From positions 62,001 to 126,000 of the forward strand of contig CALQJX020000002.1 in assembly GCA_943331005.2 (NCBI GenBank): a stretch of DNA of 64,000 nucleotides, given 5' to 3'. A program made the translations under genes and the position numbers. This document shows, piece after piece, positions 38,135 to 47,662 of the stretch. This stretch comes from Bordetella parapertussis. GTDB lineage: Bacteria > Bacteroidota > Bacteroidia > Chitinophagales > Chitinophagaceae. The notes beneath the pieces were generated by a model. It had not been told where the DNA came from. It saw nothing but the letters and a program-made list of their open reading frames with translations, and made no database searches. Each line of letters opens with the position of its first letter. Position 1 is the first letter of the stretch.

Positions 38135-39355
38135 TCAAATCATAGCCTGGTCCAGATCACTGATAATGTCTTCTATGTTTTCCATGCCCACACTCATCCT
38201 TATTAGCCCGTCACTGATACCATATTTTATACGTTGCTCACGCGCCACTCCCATATGTGTAGTAGATGCTGCATGAGAAACCAATGTGTCGCATGTTCCC
38301 AGAGATACTGCATTGGTACAAAGTTTCATTTTGTTAATGAAACTTACTCCGGCATCAAATCCTCCCTTCAATTCAAAACTCATTAGGGCGCCTCCATTCT
38401 TCATTTGCCTCATAGCTACTTCATAGTCAGGGTGACTGGGCAAACCGGCATAATTCACTTTTGCTACAGCATTGTGCCGTTGCAGGAAATTGGCAATTTC
38501 TATAGCATTACTGCAATGGCGCTCCATACGCAACCCAAATGTCCGCAATCCGTTGGTCAGCAAAAATGCATCAAATGCATTGCTGTTGCCTCCCAGCAAA
38601 CGATGCATTTTGGTCACAGGACCATTCATTTTCTCTATGTCCTTCCCAATCACTACCCCACCAATAGCAGTACCATGTCCGTTCAGGAACTTGGTCGTAG
38701 AGTGCATAACAAAATCTATATCATACCTGAAAGGCTGCTGCAGATAGGGCGTCGCAAATGTATTATCTGCACATACCGTCAATCCATAACTTTTACCCAA
38801 GGAAGAAAGCGCTTCCAGATCTATACACTGCAAGGTTGGGTTAGCAGGTGTTTCCAGATACATCAGCGCAATATTGCCATCTGCTTTCAGTGTCTCTTCC
38901 ACCAGATCAATGTTGTGAAAGTCTACTATCACAGACTCAATTCCCATTCCCGGCAGTATCTTTTCTATCAACTCGTGGGTACCACCATACAACGACTGAT
39001 GGGTAATGATCTTTTGACCCGACTTTACATTACTCAGCAGCATGGTAGACACAGCCGCCATACCCGACGAATGTAGTATCGCCTTCAGCTGCAACGGATT
39101 GCCACTGCTGTTCGTCAGCTTGTATGCTTCCAGCATGGCTATCTTCTCCTCTGCCTCTGTAATGGTCGGGTTACCCCAACGGCCGTATATGTAGCCCGGT
39201 TCATTGCCTTTAAATACGTTTATCGACTGCTCCGCACTCTCAAAAGTATACGTACTGGAAGCATAAATAGGGGTGATGTGGGCCCTGTTGCTCTCTTCCG
39301 TATGCCCTCCCCTGATGCAGATAGTATCAAACCCTGCAGCTATATTCTTGTCCAT
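38135..39355 (-). CDS. Cys/Met metabolism PLP-dependent enzyme (methionine gamma-lyase or cystathionine gamma-synthase/lyase type)
   Basis: 406 aa fold-type I PLP enzyme. Typical motifs: YGRWGNPT (substrate/cofactor loop from the neighbouring subunit), SSGMAAVSTMLL, LYLETPANPTLQ, VCADNTFATPYLQ and the PLP-lysine motif HSTTKFLNGHG. The family includes synthases and lyases that are hard to tell apart by eye; methionine gamma-lyase or cystathionine gamma-lyase activity is equally possible. It lies between the GT-C gene (10-bp gap) and ACMSD, probably co-transcribed. Confidence 0.88.
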   Translation of the reverse strand: MDKNIAAGFDTICIRGGHTEESNRAHITPIYASSTYTFESAEQSINVFKGNEPGYIYGRWGNPTITEAEEKIAMLEAYKLTNSSGNPLQLKAILHSSGMAAVSTMLLSNVKSGQKIITHQSLYGGTHELIEKILPGMGIESVIVDFHNIDLVEETLKADGNIALMYLETPANPTLQCIDLEALSSLGKSYGLTVCADNTFATPYLQQPFRYDIDFVMHSTTKFLNGHGTAIGGVVIGKDIEKMNGPVTKMHRLLGGNSNAFDAFLLTNGLRTFGLRMERHCSNAIEIANFLQRHNAVAKVNYAGLPSHPDYEVAMRQMKNGGALMSFELKGGFDAGVSFINKMKLCTNAVSLGTCDTLVSHAASTTHMGVAREQRIKYGISDGLIRMSVGMENIEDIISDLDQAMI

Positions 39356-39365
39356 TTTATACTGA

Positions 39366-40916
39366 TTATTCCTGTAAAGGTAACGCCTGCCGGGGAACTT
39401 TTACAATGCGGTATTGCAGCCCGTCACCCACCATCACAGAGGTCACATTGGCCGGCAACTGCTCCAGATAACCATTCAGTCTGGTCATGCTGTCTATTGC
39501 ATATACCGGCACATTATTGGTAGCATCATATGCCGGAAACGTCATCAAAACCCAATCACCGGGTACAGTATTATCAAAGGGCAGGTTGCGGGTATTATCA
39601 TATGGATAGGCCACTCCGGAAGTTATGAGTACAGGTATTTTCTGCGCTTCTGCTTCTATTATGGCAGCTTGCGTATGCCTGTATATATCCATTCTGCGGG
39701 CATACTTACTATCTGTAAATGAGGCAATAATGGTGGAAAATATGTTACCGGCAAGCCCCAGCATCAAAACCAAAGACAAAACAGCCGACACCTTGCCGGC
39801 CTTCCCATTGCTCATTGCAGTAAGCAAATGTATCAGCAGTACAGACAATGCAGGAACGGCAAACGCATTCAGCCGGGGCTCTCCAACCGGCAATTTACCC
39901 GCCACATACAAAACCATTATCAGTATTGGCAACAACACAGCATACAGCAGTAGCATATCAGGCAATTCACCAAAACCTGCTTTCAACTTTTTTAAGATTG
40001 TAAATACCGCATAAACAAATGCAGCACACCCAAGCACACCAAACAACCACCAATAGAGAAATCCTGCACCCGCCTGCGCAAACAAATGAAAGACATTCTC
40101 TAAGAACTTATCAGGCTCAAACCCGTTTTGCATCATCAGGTGCGCCCAATAGGCTTTCATATCGGCATCCGCCCCCAACTGATACGCGTCTTTCAAATAA
40201 AACACAGTAATGCTGAACGTACATAAAAACAATGGTAGCCATTGCCTTAATATAGCACCAGATCGGTGCTTCATATCAGCACCTTTATGCCACTGCAGTA
40301 AATTCTGAACCAGTACTACCACATATACCGGCGCCACTGCAATTGAATAGGTATAACTGAAAAAAGGTGCAATAAGAAACCCTGCACAGAATAACAAGTA
40401 TCCCAATACATTTTTACGCTCACCTGTTCCTGCTTGCTGCAGATACACTAATTGCCATAGCACACAAACACTCAGGAACAGGTCCATGGTGTACTGCTTT
40501 ATTTGCACAAAATATTCTGTAAATGTGCCGCAGGATACCAGCATCAACACCAGTAAAAAACGGTTATAGTTATTAGGCTCATACACTTTTCCTGCCAGCC
40601 GGTACACACCCCACATAGCCGCAGTACCTATAAGAAAAGAAGGTAAACGAAGCGAAAAGTAACTGTAATGCAACTTCGCAGTAAACAACTTCAACAAAGA
40701 AAGATACAAACGCGGAAACTGCTGCATAAATGCCAGCTTACCCCACAACTCCTCCTCCGACTTGAACTTTAGATTATATATAATGCGCCATTCATCTACC
40801 CAAAATGGGCGCACCTCCCACAACAAAGATACCGCCCCCCATATCATCATTAACACCAGCACGATCAGTGTCAATGTCCTGGCTGCTATATGTGGGTTCT
40901 TTATGTTCAGTTTCAT
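39366..40916 (-). CDS. GT-C fold membrane glycosyltransferase (PMT/ArnT-like)
   Basis: 516 aa with about eleven membrane helices. The first periplasmic loop holds the acidic VDEWR motif (PFWVDEWR) expected for GT-C enzymes that use polyprenyl-phosphate sugars. The C-terminal ~90 residues form a soluble periplasmic domain. Acceptor unknown; cell-surface glycan or lipid modification is likely. First gene of a probable GT-C / PLP enzyme / ACMSD run, although the functions look unrelated. Confidence 0.78.
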   Translation of the reverse strand: MKLNIKNPHIAARTLTLIVLVLMMIWGAVSLLWEVRPFWVDEWRIIYNLKFKSEEELWGKLAFMQQFPRLYLSLLKLFTAKLHYSYFSLRLPSFLIGTAAMWGVYRLAGKVYEPNNYNRFLLVLMLVSCGTFTEYFVQIKQYTMDLFLSVCVLWQLVYLQQAGTGERKNVLGYLLFCAGFLIAPFFSYTYSIAVAPVYVVVLVQNLLQWHKGADMKHRSGAILRQWLPLFLCTFSITVFYLKDAYQLGADADMKAYWAHLMMQNGFEPDKFLENVFHLFAQAGAGFLYWWLFGVLGCAAFVYAVFTILKKLKAGFGELPDMLLLYAVLLPILIMVLYVAGKLPVGEPRLNAFAVPALSVLLIHLLTAMSNGKAGKVSAVLSLVLMLGLAGNIFSTIIASFTDSKYARRMDIYRHTQAAIIEAEAQKIPVLITSGVAYPYDNTRNLPFDNTVPGDWVLMTFPAYDATNNVPVYAIDSMTRLNGYLEQLPANVTSVMVGDGLQYRIVKVPRQALPLQE

Positions 40917-40984
40917 TATGCTCGGTGGGCAATGCCGCTTGGCGTGCTAATATATAGCAAGCACAATGATTATAACAACAAAAA

Positions 40985-41010
40985 GCCCGCATATCTTTAA
41001 ATATGCGGGC
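40985..41010 (-). terminator. Terminator after the barrel gene
   Basis: Stem GCCCGCATAT / ATATGCGGGC with a short A/T loop, followed on the minus strand by TTTTTGTTG, 23 bp after the stop of the 41033 gene. Confidence 0.85.
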
Positions 41011-41032
41011 CTGAAATAATATATAGCACTCA

Positions 41033-41641
41033 TTAATTGAGGAACCTGTACCCTACAGCTATCTGGATGCTGGAGTTACGCCATTTATCGTTAAGTGATG
41101 TATTGTTCACATCTATCAATCCTTTCACATACCTCACACCTGCTGTAAGTTTCATTGGCAAATGCACTTCCACGCCACCTACAAGTGATATATCACTATT
41201 GCGGAAAGTACCTTTGTAATCAACATCATTCGTTCCCTTTGCAGATATAAGCGATGTGAACTGAGGACCTACCTGCAACCATACCCTCTTTATAGGTTTG
41301 TACTCAAACAATACAGGAATGTCTAAACCAAGTGTATTAATACTGTAACTAACACCATTTCCTTCAAGTTTAGCGGTCTTGATCAGGCCTTCTACCCTTA
41401 TTCCTCTTTTCCTTTTATCTACACTCAGGAACAGGCCACCCAGTATACCAGGCTTATAAGAGCTTTTGAATGTAGGTACTGTGGTAACGTCAGTGATGGT
41501 CGTTTGCTGCATATTCAATCCCAGCTTTGCACCTATTGTAACTGTTGGCACTACCTTCTTTACAATTCCAAGCTGTGCATTAGCACTCATTGAAAGTAAA
41601 AGAGCTGAAGCGCAGGTAGCAAGTATCTTTATTCGTTTCAT
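41033..41641 (-). CDS. Outer-membrane beta-barrel protein (porin family), paralogue A
   Basis: 202 aa with a signal peptide (residues 1-22, ending SANAQ). Alternating hydrophobic beta strands cover the mature part, with the typical KLGLNMQQT first strand and a C-terminal strand ending IAVGYRFLN. This fits the small 8-stranded PorT/OmpA-like barrels common in Bacteroidota. It shares layout and segments (VKYVKGLIDVNNT-like) with the next gene upstream, so the two are tandem paralogues. Function unknown. Confidence 0.82.
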   Translation of the reverse strand: MKRIKILATCASALLLSMSANAQLGIVKKVVPTVTIGAKLGLNMQQTTITDVTTVPTFKSSYKPGILGGLFLSVDKRKRGIRVEGLIKTAKLEGNGVSYSINTLGLDIPVLFEYKPIKRVWLQVGPQFTSLISAKGTNDVDYKGTFRNSDISLVGGVEVHLPMKLTAGVRYVKGLIDVNNTSLNDKWRNSSIQIAVGYRFLN

Positions 41642-41701
41642 GCGTTGTGATTTTTGTTACTGCAAATATAAACCACTATTGTGGGTAATGATAGCAGATT
41701 A

Positions 41702-42346
41702 TTATATTATTTTATAGGATACCGACACCTGTAAACCGGTCGTTGTCCATGATTTCGCCTTCAGATAATACTTACTGTTGTTTACATCAGTAATACCCTT
41801 AAGCACTCTGGCACCTGCTTTTATTCTCTTGGTCAAACCCAGCTCTGCACCGGCAACAATAGAAAAATCGGTGGTTTTTATGAAACTGTTGTCGCCATAT
41901 ATACTGGTAAATGCGTTGTTCTTATCTTTCAGTGAAGCTACATAACCCAGCTGCACACCGCCCAAAAGCTGCAGTTTCTCCGTTAGCTTATAGTCTAGCA
42001 GCAATGGCAGATTTACATATATAGCCTGAAAATCACCCTTATTTATTGTGTCAAGTCCTGTATAGTATGGCGTGTAAAAAGAAGCCAGATACTTGGTTGT
42101 GTATCTTGCTGTGGTTCCCAGCAATTCTGCGCTCAAACCTACACGTCCCAGGCTCTTAGATACGTAAATACCTGCCATTAGTCCCGGCGATGGCTTTACA
42201 GGAGCTCCTGATAATTGCTGGAAACCTCCACCCAGTTTCACTCCTGCATTCAGAAATGGAGTAAAAGTGCCCATCACCTGAGATTGGGCTGCAAATGGCA
42301 CTGATAAAAACAAAATAGCAGAAGTTAGTATGTTACGATGTATCAT
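41702..42346 (-). CDS. Outer-membrane beta-barrel protein (porin family), paralogue B
   Basis: 214 aa with a signal peptide (residues 1-22, ending AAQSQ). Strand pattern and the GVKLGGGFQQL, RVLKGITDVNNSKYY and C-terminal LQVSVSYKII segments match the 41033 gene. The two genes are 60 bp apart and share direction, so co-transcription ending at the 40985 hairpin is likely. Function unknown. Confidence 0.82.
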   Translation of the reverse strand: MIHRNILTSAILFLSVPFAAQSQVMGTFTPFLNAGVKLGGGFQQLSGAPVKPSPGLMAGIYVSKSLGRVGLSAELLGTTARYTTKYLASFYTPYYTGLDTINKGDFQAIYVNLPLLLDYKLTEKLQLLGGVQLGYVASLKDKNNAFTSIYGDNSFIKTTDFSIVAGAELGLTKRIKAGARVLKGITDVNNSKYYLKAKSWTTTGLQVSVSYKII

Positions 42347-42573
42347 TATTTATTACGATTGTTTTTCATTTGCAAATGTAATACATCAACACTACCCTTC
42401 AATATTACTTCTCCCTGATCAGGGTAAATTTTATAATTCAGCACCTATTCTGTTATCCATAATTTGCCTGGAAAATATTGAACCATTCCTTTCAGACTAA
42501 ACTTTTTACTTATCAGATTTATACCGTAATTTGCGCCCGTTCTCATTTTTTCAGAAGAATATTACTATACTAT

Positions 42574-43716
42574 ATGAATTTTCAACTTACAGAAGAGCAG
42601 ATAGCCGTACAAATGGCGGCAAGAGATTTTGCAAGAACAGAATTGCTGCCTGGCGTTATTGAGCGCGATGAAAAACAGAAATTCCCTGCAGAGCAGATCC
42701 AGAAACTGGGCGAACTTGGTTTCATGGGCATGATGGTAGATCCTAAGTACGGAGGTTCTGGTATGGATACCATCTCGTATGTACTGGCAATGGAAGAAAT
42801 ATCTAAAGTAGATGCTTCTGCCTCTGTTTGTATGAGCGTAAACAACTCTCTGGTTTGCTGGGGTCTTGAAAAATATGGTTCAGAAGAACAGAAAATGCGC
42901 TACCTCGTTGAATTGGCTAGCGGCAAGAAAATAGGTGCATTCCTCCTCAGCGAACCTGAGGCTGGTTCTGACGCTACTTCTCAGCGCACAACTGCTGAAG
43001 ATATGGGCGACTATTACCTGCTCAATGGTACCAAAAACTGGATCACCAACGGTAATTCAGCCTCTTATTATCTGGTAATTGCACAGACATACCCTGAAAA
43101 AGGACACAAAGGTATCAATGCACTCATCGTAGAAAAAGATACTCCGGGCGTTACAGTAGGTGCTAAAGAAAACAAACTGGGTATACGTGGTAGCGACACA
43201 CACAGCATCATGTTCCAGGATGTAAAAGTGCCAAAAGCAAACCGTATCGGCGAAGATGGCTTTGGTTTCACCTTTGCTATGAAAGTACTTACCGGTGGTC
43301 GTATCGGTATTGCTGCTCAGGCGCTTGGTATTGCAAGCGGTGCCTACGAACTGGCACTGAAATACTCTAAAGAAAGAAAAGCATTCGGAACAGAAATATC
43401 AAACCATCAGGCTATCGCCTTCAAACTGGCTGATATGGCTACCGAGATAGAAGCAGCCCGCCTGCTCTGCCTCAAATCAGCTTGGACCAAGGATCAGGGA
43501 CTAGATTACACCCTCTCTGCATCTATGGCCAAATTGTTTGCTTCAGAAATAGCACAGCGCGTTACCAACGAAGCTATCCAGATCCATGGTGGTTATGGCT
43601 ACGTAAAAGAATTCCACGTAGAACGTCTCATGCGCGATGCCAAGATCACACAGATCTATGAAGGTACAAGCGAAGTACAGCGTATAGTTATCAGCCGTAC
43701 AGTGCTCAAAGGTTAA
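42574..43716 (+). CDS. Acyl-CoA dehydrogenase
   Basis: FAD-dependent dehydrogenase of beta-oxidation or branched-chain amino-acid breakdown, 380 aa. The start MNFQLTEEQ is typical. FAD and substrate segments GAFLLSEPEAGSD and KNWITNGNSASYYLV are present; the catalytic base should be the Glu in the C-terminal IYEGTSEVQRIVI motif, as in short/medium-chain enzymes. The upstream 32 in-frame codons do not belong to the family, so the ATG at 42574 is used. No ETF genes are nearby, and chain-length preference cannot be read. Confidence 0.95.
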   Translation: MNFQLTEEQIAVQMAARDFARTELLPGVIERDEKQKFPAEQIQKLGELGFMGMMVDPKYGGSGMDTISYVLAMEEISKVDASASVCMSVNNSLVCWGLEKYGSEEQKMRYLVELASGKKIGAFLLSEPEAGSDATSQRTTAEDMGDYYLLNGTKNWITNGNSASYYLVIAQTYPEKGHKGINALIVEKDTPGVTVGAKENKLGIRGSDTHSIMFQDVKVPKANRIGEDGFGFTFAMKVLTGGRIGIAAQALGIASGAYELALKYSKERKAFGTEISNHQAIAFKLADMATEIEAARLLCLKSAWTKDQGLDYTLSASMAKLFASEIAQRVTNEAIQIHGGYGYVKEFHVERLMRDAKITQIYEGTSEVQRIVISRTVLKG

Positions 43717-43747
43717 TTAGTAAAGTGATTGAAGTAAATACAAACTG

Positions 43748-43780
43748 CAACCGCATCATCCCGATGCGGTTGTTTTTTTT
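43748..43780 (+). terminator. Terminator of the acyl-CoA dehydrogenase gene
   Basis: A 10-bp stem CAACCGCATC / GATGCGGTTG with loop ATCCC is followed by eight T. The T-run touches the end of the convergent folK gene. Confidence 0.88.
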
Positions 43781-44270
43781 ATAGCTTATTCGAAAACAGG
43801 CGCACTTCCAGTTCATCTTTGCAATCCGACAGCAATTCAGCTACAGTCTTCAGTAAAGTCGGGTGAATCAGATCGGGTGCTATTGCTGCCATTGGCACCA
43901 ACACAAAAAGCCTATCCTGAATACGTGGATGTGGCACTACAAGATCTGTAGTGTTGATTACCTCATTGCCGTAAAAAAGTATGTCTATATCTATTGTACG
44001 CTGTCCCCATCTCTCCTCCCGCACTCTATGCATTCCGGCCTCTATTTCCTGCAAAGCAGACAATAGCTGATGAGGTAATATTGAAGTCTCTACAACTATC
44101 ACCATGTTCAGATAGTCTGGCTGATCTGCTACACCCCATGGTGCCGTTTCATATACAGGAGACAACTGCAGTAGAGGTCCGCAATGAGCAGCTATACTGT
44201 TTATCGCAGTTTTCAATTGCAATACTCTATCTCCTTCATTACTGCCCAGGGCCAGATATACACTTTCCAT
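43779..44270 (-). CDS. folK: 6-hydroxymethyl-7,8-dihydropterin pyrophosphokinase
   Basis: HPPK of folate synthesis, 163 aa: transfers pyrophosphate from ATP to 6-hydroxymethyl-dihydropterin. Family motifs are in order: YLALGSNEGDR, SPVYETAPWG, WGQRTIDIDILFYG (two metal-binding Asp) and the VPHPRIQDRLFVLVP segment. It is a single gene, not fused to folP or folB. A TATTTTTG element just upstream is the likely promoter. Confidence 0.95.
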   Translation of the reverse strand: MESVYLALGSNEGDRVLQLKTAINSIAAHCGPLLQLSPVYETAPWGVADQPDYLNMVIVVETSILPHQLLSALQEIEAGMHRVREERWGQRTIDIDILFYGNEVINTTDLVVPHPRIQDRLFVLVPMAAIAPDLIHPTLLKTVAELLSDCKDELEVRLFSNKL

Positions 44271-44280
44271 AAGTACACCT

Positions 44281-44312
44281 CAAAAATAAGTAAGCCGTAG
44301 TTGATATTACAA
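44281..44312 (-). promoter_or_regulatory. Probable folK promoter
   Basis: TATTTTTG (44281-44288, minus strand) with TTG 21 bp upstream (44310-44312). The -7 element lies 10 bp from the folK ATG. Confidence 0.5.
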
Positions 44313-44326
44313 GAAGACAAAAAAAA

Positions 44327-44349
44327 GCTCCGGTTGCCTTTACCGGAGC
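44327..44349 (-). terminator. Terminator downstream of the universal stress protein gene
   Basis: Stem GCTCCGGT / ACCGGAGC with a 7-nt loop, followed on the minus strand by TTTTTTTTG. It lies 189 bp beyond the stop codon of the stress-protein gene, so that transcript would carry a long 3' untranslated region. Confidence 0.8.
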
Positions 44350-44537
44350 CATTGTAAATGTAACCATCCCACAGTTACGCTACTATTATGATCAACTGCA
44401 TTTAGCAGCAGATATCAGACTTTAGATCACAGAACATATACTACAATCAAAAACTATGACCATGCAACAAAAATACCAAAGCAGTTGCTCTTCAAAAAAT
44501 GATCCCGGTCAGCGACAAACCTGAGTTTGATCAGCCA

Positions 44538-45389
44538 TTAGCTATGTGCTATAAAAACAGGTATATCTGCTGCCTTCAGCACCAGATCAGTAGTGCCCGG
44601 CCTGAAAAAGCGAGATATAGCATTCCTGCCATAGGCTCCGGCTACCAGCAACTTATTATTACTTTCTTTTTCCTCCATAAAATAATTGAAGAGTACATCT
44701 CTGGCATTACCGCGGAAAGAAATAATGGTAAAGTCTGTAAAATGGAAGTTCATCCAGTCTGCAAACAAATCATCATAACGCAGGTCATAATGTTCGTTAC
44801 CTTCCTCTGTAATATGCAGCACTTTCACCGGTTTATTACCCAAACCCGGCAATATCTGGCTGAACTGCCTTATGGCAAATGCAGCAGATCTGCTGCCATC
44901 ATAGGCAACCACAATTTCGTCTATGGTCCTGTATATTTCAGGACTCAGCACTACCGGACATTCCGATGCTGTGAGTACACCTGTTACAAAATGGGTAGGT
45001 ATATTTTTCTCTGCAGAAAAACTGAGCAATGGAGATATGATCAGCATATCAGAGAATCTGCTCTCCCGTAATATCACATCCAGCGGCACGCCCTGCGCAC
45101 GCAAAGAGTGTCCAATAACGCCACTTGCTGCACAATCTTCATTAAATAAAGCAATGTTCTTTTCAATTTTCTTATTGATCTCCATTTGCTCATCTCCCGA
45201 CAATGCTATCTCTTCTACATATACCTGACCTGCTACCATTTTCATTTCAGCACCAGAACTAATAGCACTGGTATCCTGAATAAAAAGACCAGATAGCTTC
45301 GCCCCCGCAGCAGCAGCTACCGATGCGGCAAATCGCACATCGTCGGCTACGTAATTAAGACCATCAATGATCAGTAGTATCTTTTTCAT
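44538..45389 (-). CDS. Universal stress protein (tandem Usp domains)
   Basis: 283 aa with two UspA-like domains (about residues 1-145 and 150-283). The second domain ends with GAYGRNAISRFFRPGTTD, close to the G-2x-G-9x-G nucleotide-binding motif, and IPVFIAHS; the first has MLIISPLLSFSAEKN in place of a clean motif and may not bind ATP. The ATG at 45389 (MKKILLIIDG) is chosen over 45413. Stand-alone gene; stress or energy-starvation role inferred from the family. Confidence 0.88.
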   Translation of the reverse strand: MKKILLIIDGLNYVADDVRFAASVAAAAGAKLSGLFIQDTSAISSGAEMKMVAGQVYVEEIALSGDEQMEINKKIEKNIALFNEDCAASGVIGHSLRAQGVPLDVILRESRFSDMLIISPLLSFSAEKNIPTHFVTGVLTASECPVVLSPEIYRTIDEIVVAYDGSRSAAFAIRQFSQILPGLGNKPVKVLHITEEGNEHYDLRYDDLFADWMNFHFTDFTIISFRGNARDVLFNYFMEEKESNNKLLVAGAYGRNAISRFFRPGTTDLVLKAADIPVFIAHS

Positions 45390-45581
45390 AGTGATTTTTA
45401 TTTTTATCAGCAATAATTAACACAACAAATATCAATACTATCAGATCATAATAACCTGACAATCGTCATTTGATCACCTGAATATCATCAACTCTGTGTT
45501 AAATCTTCGAATGGGATATGGTCGATTTTATATTTTCTGGCACCCTATTTGCACTACCTACAATAACCAATATTACTCCAT

Positions 45582-46292
45582 ATGACACTCAGCGAAACTT
45601 GGTTCATGGAAGGATATATAGACTTTGAATTGCAGAAATACAGACTGCTGGCCTATCTGAAGGAGGTAAAGAAATACTTTAACCAGACAAAACTCTACCC
45701 CATACTGGCCGACATTGCTGGCCACTACAACAACCTAATTGCGTTCCGCAGCAATAAACAAAAACTAAAGGATGCCTTTCCTAAAAATGTAAGCAAAATA
45801 GACAGCGACAAAATGCAACTTATATATGAGCAATTGCTCACAGACAGCGCGCTCATGCAGGAACTGGATGAAATAACCGAATATGCTGCAGAACAAATGA
45901 AAAACACCATAACCGAGGGTACCGAGATCTATGAGTTCATACAGAAGCAATTGATCATAGAACCGGTGGGCATTATGCCCCTCTACAAGAACGAGGGATA
46001 CATATTGCTGCACTGCAATGCACAGAGAGAAGTTTGGATCTACTACTACAGCACTACCCTCTTCGAAAACAAGGATGCTAAATACAGAGGTTTAAAAATG
46101 GAATTCATAGACCAGCGCTATAAAACGCCGGCCAATACCTACGAACAGATAAAACTGGAACTCATTCGCGACTTCTGCATGCTGCCAAATCCTGCCGTCT
46201 ACAAAGTAGAACTACCGCTGAATGTACCGCTAAATGAGACCCTTCTACCCGTCACCAGGCGTACATTTATCAAATATCTGGCTATCTCCTGA
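45582..46292 (+). CDS. Conserved-looking hypothetical cytoplasmic protein
   Basis: 236 aa, no signal peptide or membrane helix. The N-terminal half is helical (QKYRLLAYLKEVKKYFNQ); the C-terminal half looks beta-rich and ends with TRRTFIKYLAIS. Composition and codon use match the neighbours. I recall similar unnamed proteins in Bacteroidota but know no function. It converges with hflX (16-bp gap). Confidence 0.75.
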   Translation: MTLSETWFMEGYIDFELQKYRLLAYLKEVKKYFNQTKLYPILADIAGHYNNLIAFRSNKQKLKDAFPKNVSKIDSDKMQLIYEQLLTDSALMQELDEITEYAAEQMKNTITEGTEIYEFIQKQLIIEPVGIMPLYKNEGYILLHCNAQREVWIYYYSTTLFENKDAKYRGLKMEFIDQRYKTPANTYEQIKLELIRDFCMLPNPAVYKVELPLNVPLNETLLPVTRRTFIKYLAIS

Positions 46293-46308
46293 TAACATAC
46301 AGCAGCTA

Positions 46309-47496
46309 TTAATAGAACTTGGTCAGATACGGATAGCGCTCTTCATATAGCTTCTTCACCCTGCTTAGTATAGTATTGCGCAATCCGTCTATGTTTCGCT
46401 TTTCTATGGCCGATACAAATATGGCCGAGTTGTTGGTAAGTGTCTGCCAGCGTTCTTCCAGTTGGGTCAGCATATCGTTCTTCACCTCATCATCCAGCCA
46501 TGGATCAAACACGGTCTGCTCATACAGATCCATCTTATTGAATATGGTTATGATCGGTTTATCAAAGGCGCCTATTTCCTGCAGTGTTTTATTTACTACA
46601 CCCATCTGGTCTTCATAACCGGGGTGAGAAATATCCACCACATGTAACAGGCAATCTGCTTCACGTACCTCATCCAGCGTACTCTTGAAACTCTCTACCA
46701 GATGGTGGGGCAACTTGCGAATGAAACCCACCGTATCACTTAGCAAAAATGGCGTCTGCTCATAAACTACCTTGCGGGTAGTTGTGTCCAGGGTGGCAAA
46801 CAACTTATTTTCAGCAAATACTTCAGATTTGCTCAGTATGTTCATCAGTGTACTCTTACCCACATTGGTATAGCCCACCAGTGCTACTCTTATGTATTCA
46901 CCACGCTCTTTGCGCTGTGTTTGTGCCTGCTTGTCTATTTCGGTCAGTCGCTTGCGCAGCAGAGATATTTTGTCCTTTACTATACGGCGATCGGTTTCAA
47001 TCTCTGTTTCACCTGGTCCCCTGCTACCAATACCTCCACCCTGTCGTTCCAGGTGTTTCCACATACCCTTTAGTCGGGGCAATATGTACTGATATTGCGC
47101 CAGTTCCACCTGCACCTTTGCCTGTGCTGTTTTTGCCCTGCTGGCAAATATGTCCAGAATCAGATCACTTCGATCTATGGTTTTTATGCCCGATGCTTCT
47201 GATATATTTCCTATCTGCGATCCTGTCAGTTCGTCATCAAATATGATCAGGTTCACACCTCTGGCCTTTGCAAACTCTGTTATTTCCTGCAGTTTACCCT
47301 TTCCCACAAAGGTCTTGCTATCTGGCTTAGGTAACTTTTGTATGAAAGTTTTCACAGCTACTGCACCTGCAGTCTCTGCCAGAAAAGCCAGCTCATCCAG
47401 ATACTCTCGTGTCATGGTCTCCGTCTGTTCCTTGTACACAAGCCCCACGAGGATTGCCTTTTCTTCCTGTTGTATTTTGTTATTCTTATCGAGCAC
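46309..47496 (-). CDS. hflX: Ribosome-associated GTPase HflX
   Basis: GTPase that splits stalled or hibernating ribosomes, 395 aa. The N-terminal HflX domain includes GKGKLQEITEFAKARGVN and a helical linker with GGIGSRGPGETEIETDRR. G-domain motifs follow: G1 GYTNVGKST, G3 LSDTVGFIRKLP, G4 NKMD and G5 SAIEKRN-type. The reading frame begins at GTG (47496), giving VLDKNNKIQQEEKAILVGL; no closer ATG fits the family. Confidence 0.95.
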   Translation of the reverse strand: MLDKNNKIQQEEKAILVGLVYKEQTETMTREYLDELAFLAETAGAVAVKTFIQKLPKPDSKTFVGKGKLQEITEFAKARGVNLIIFDDELTGSQIGNISEASGIKTIDRSDLILDIFASRAKTAQAKVQVELAQYQYILPRLKGMWKHLERQGGGIGSRGPGETEIETDRRIVKDKISLLRKRLTEIDKQAQTQRKERGEYIRVALVGYTNVGKSTLMNILSKSEVFAENKLFATLDTTTRKVVYEQTPFLLSDTVGFIRKLPHHLVESFKSTLDEVREADCLLHVVDISHPGYEDQMGVVNKTLQEIGAFDKPIITIFNKMDLYEQTVFDPWLDDEVKNDMLTQLEERWQTLTNNSAIFVSAIEKRNIDGLRNTILSRVKKLYEERYPYLTKFY

Positions 47497-47662
47497 TATA
47501 TGGAAAAATGAAAAAAGAAAAATTAATACTTATCTGCAATACATCAAAAGTAGCACATTTAGTTAAGAGAGGAACAGATACACTATACCTGCACCGATTT
47601 ACCTCCCATCGTTTCAGGCAGGTCTGCATATCGTTTCATTAAATAAAGTGGTTGGTTGACAA

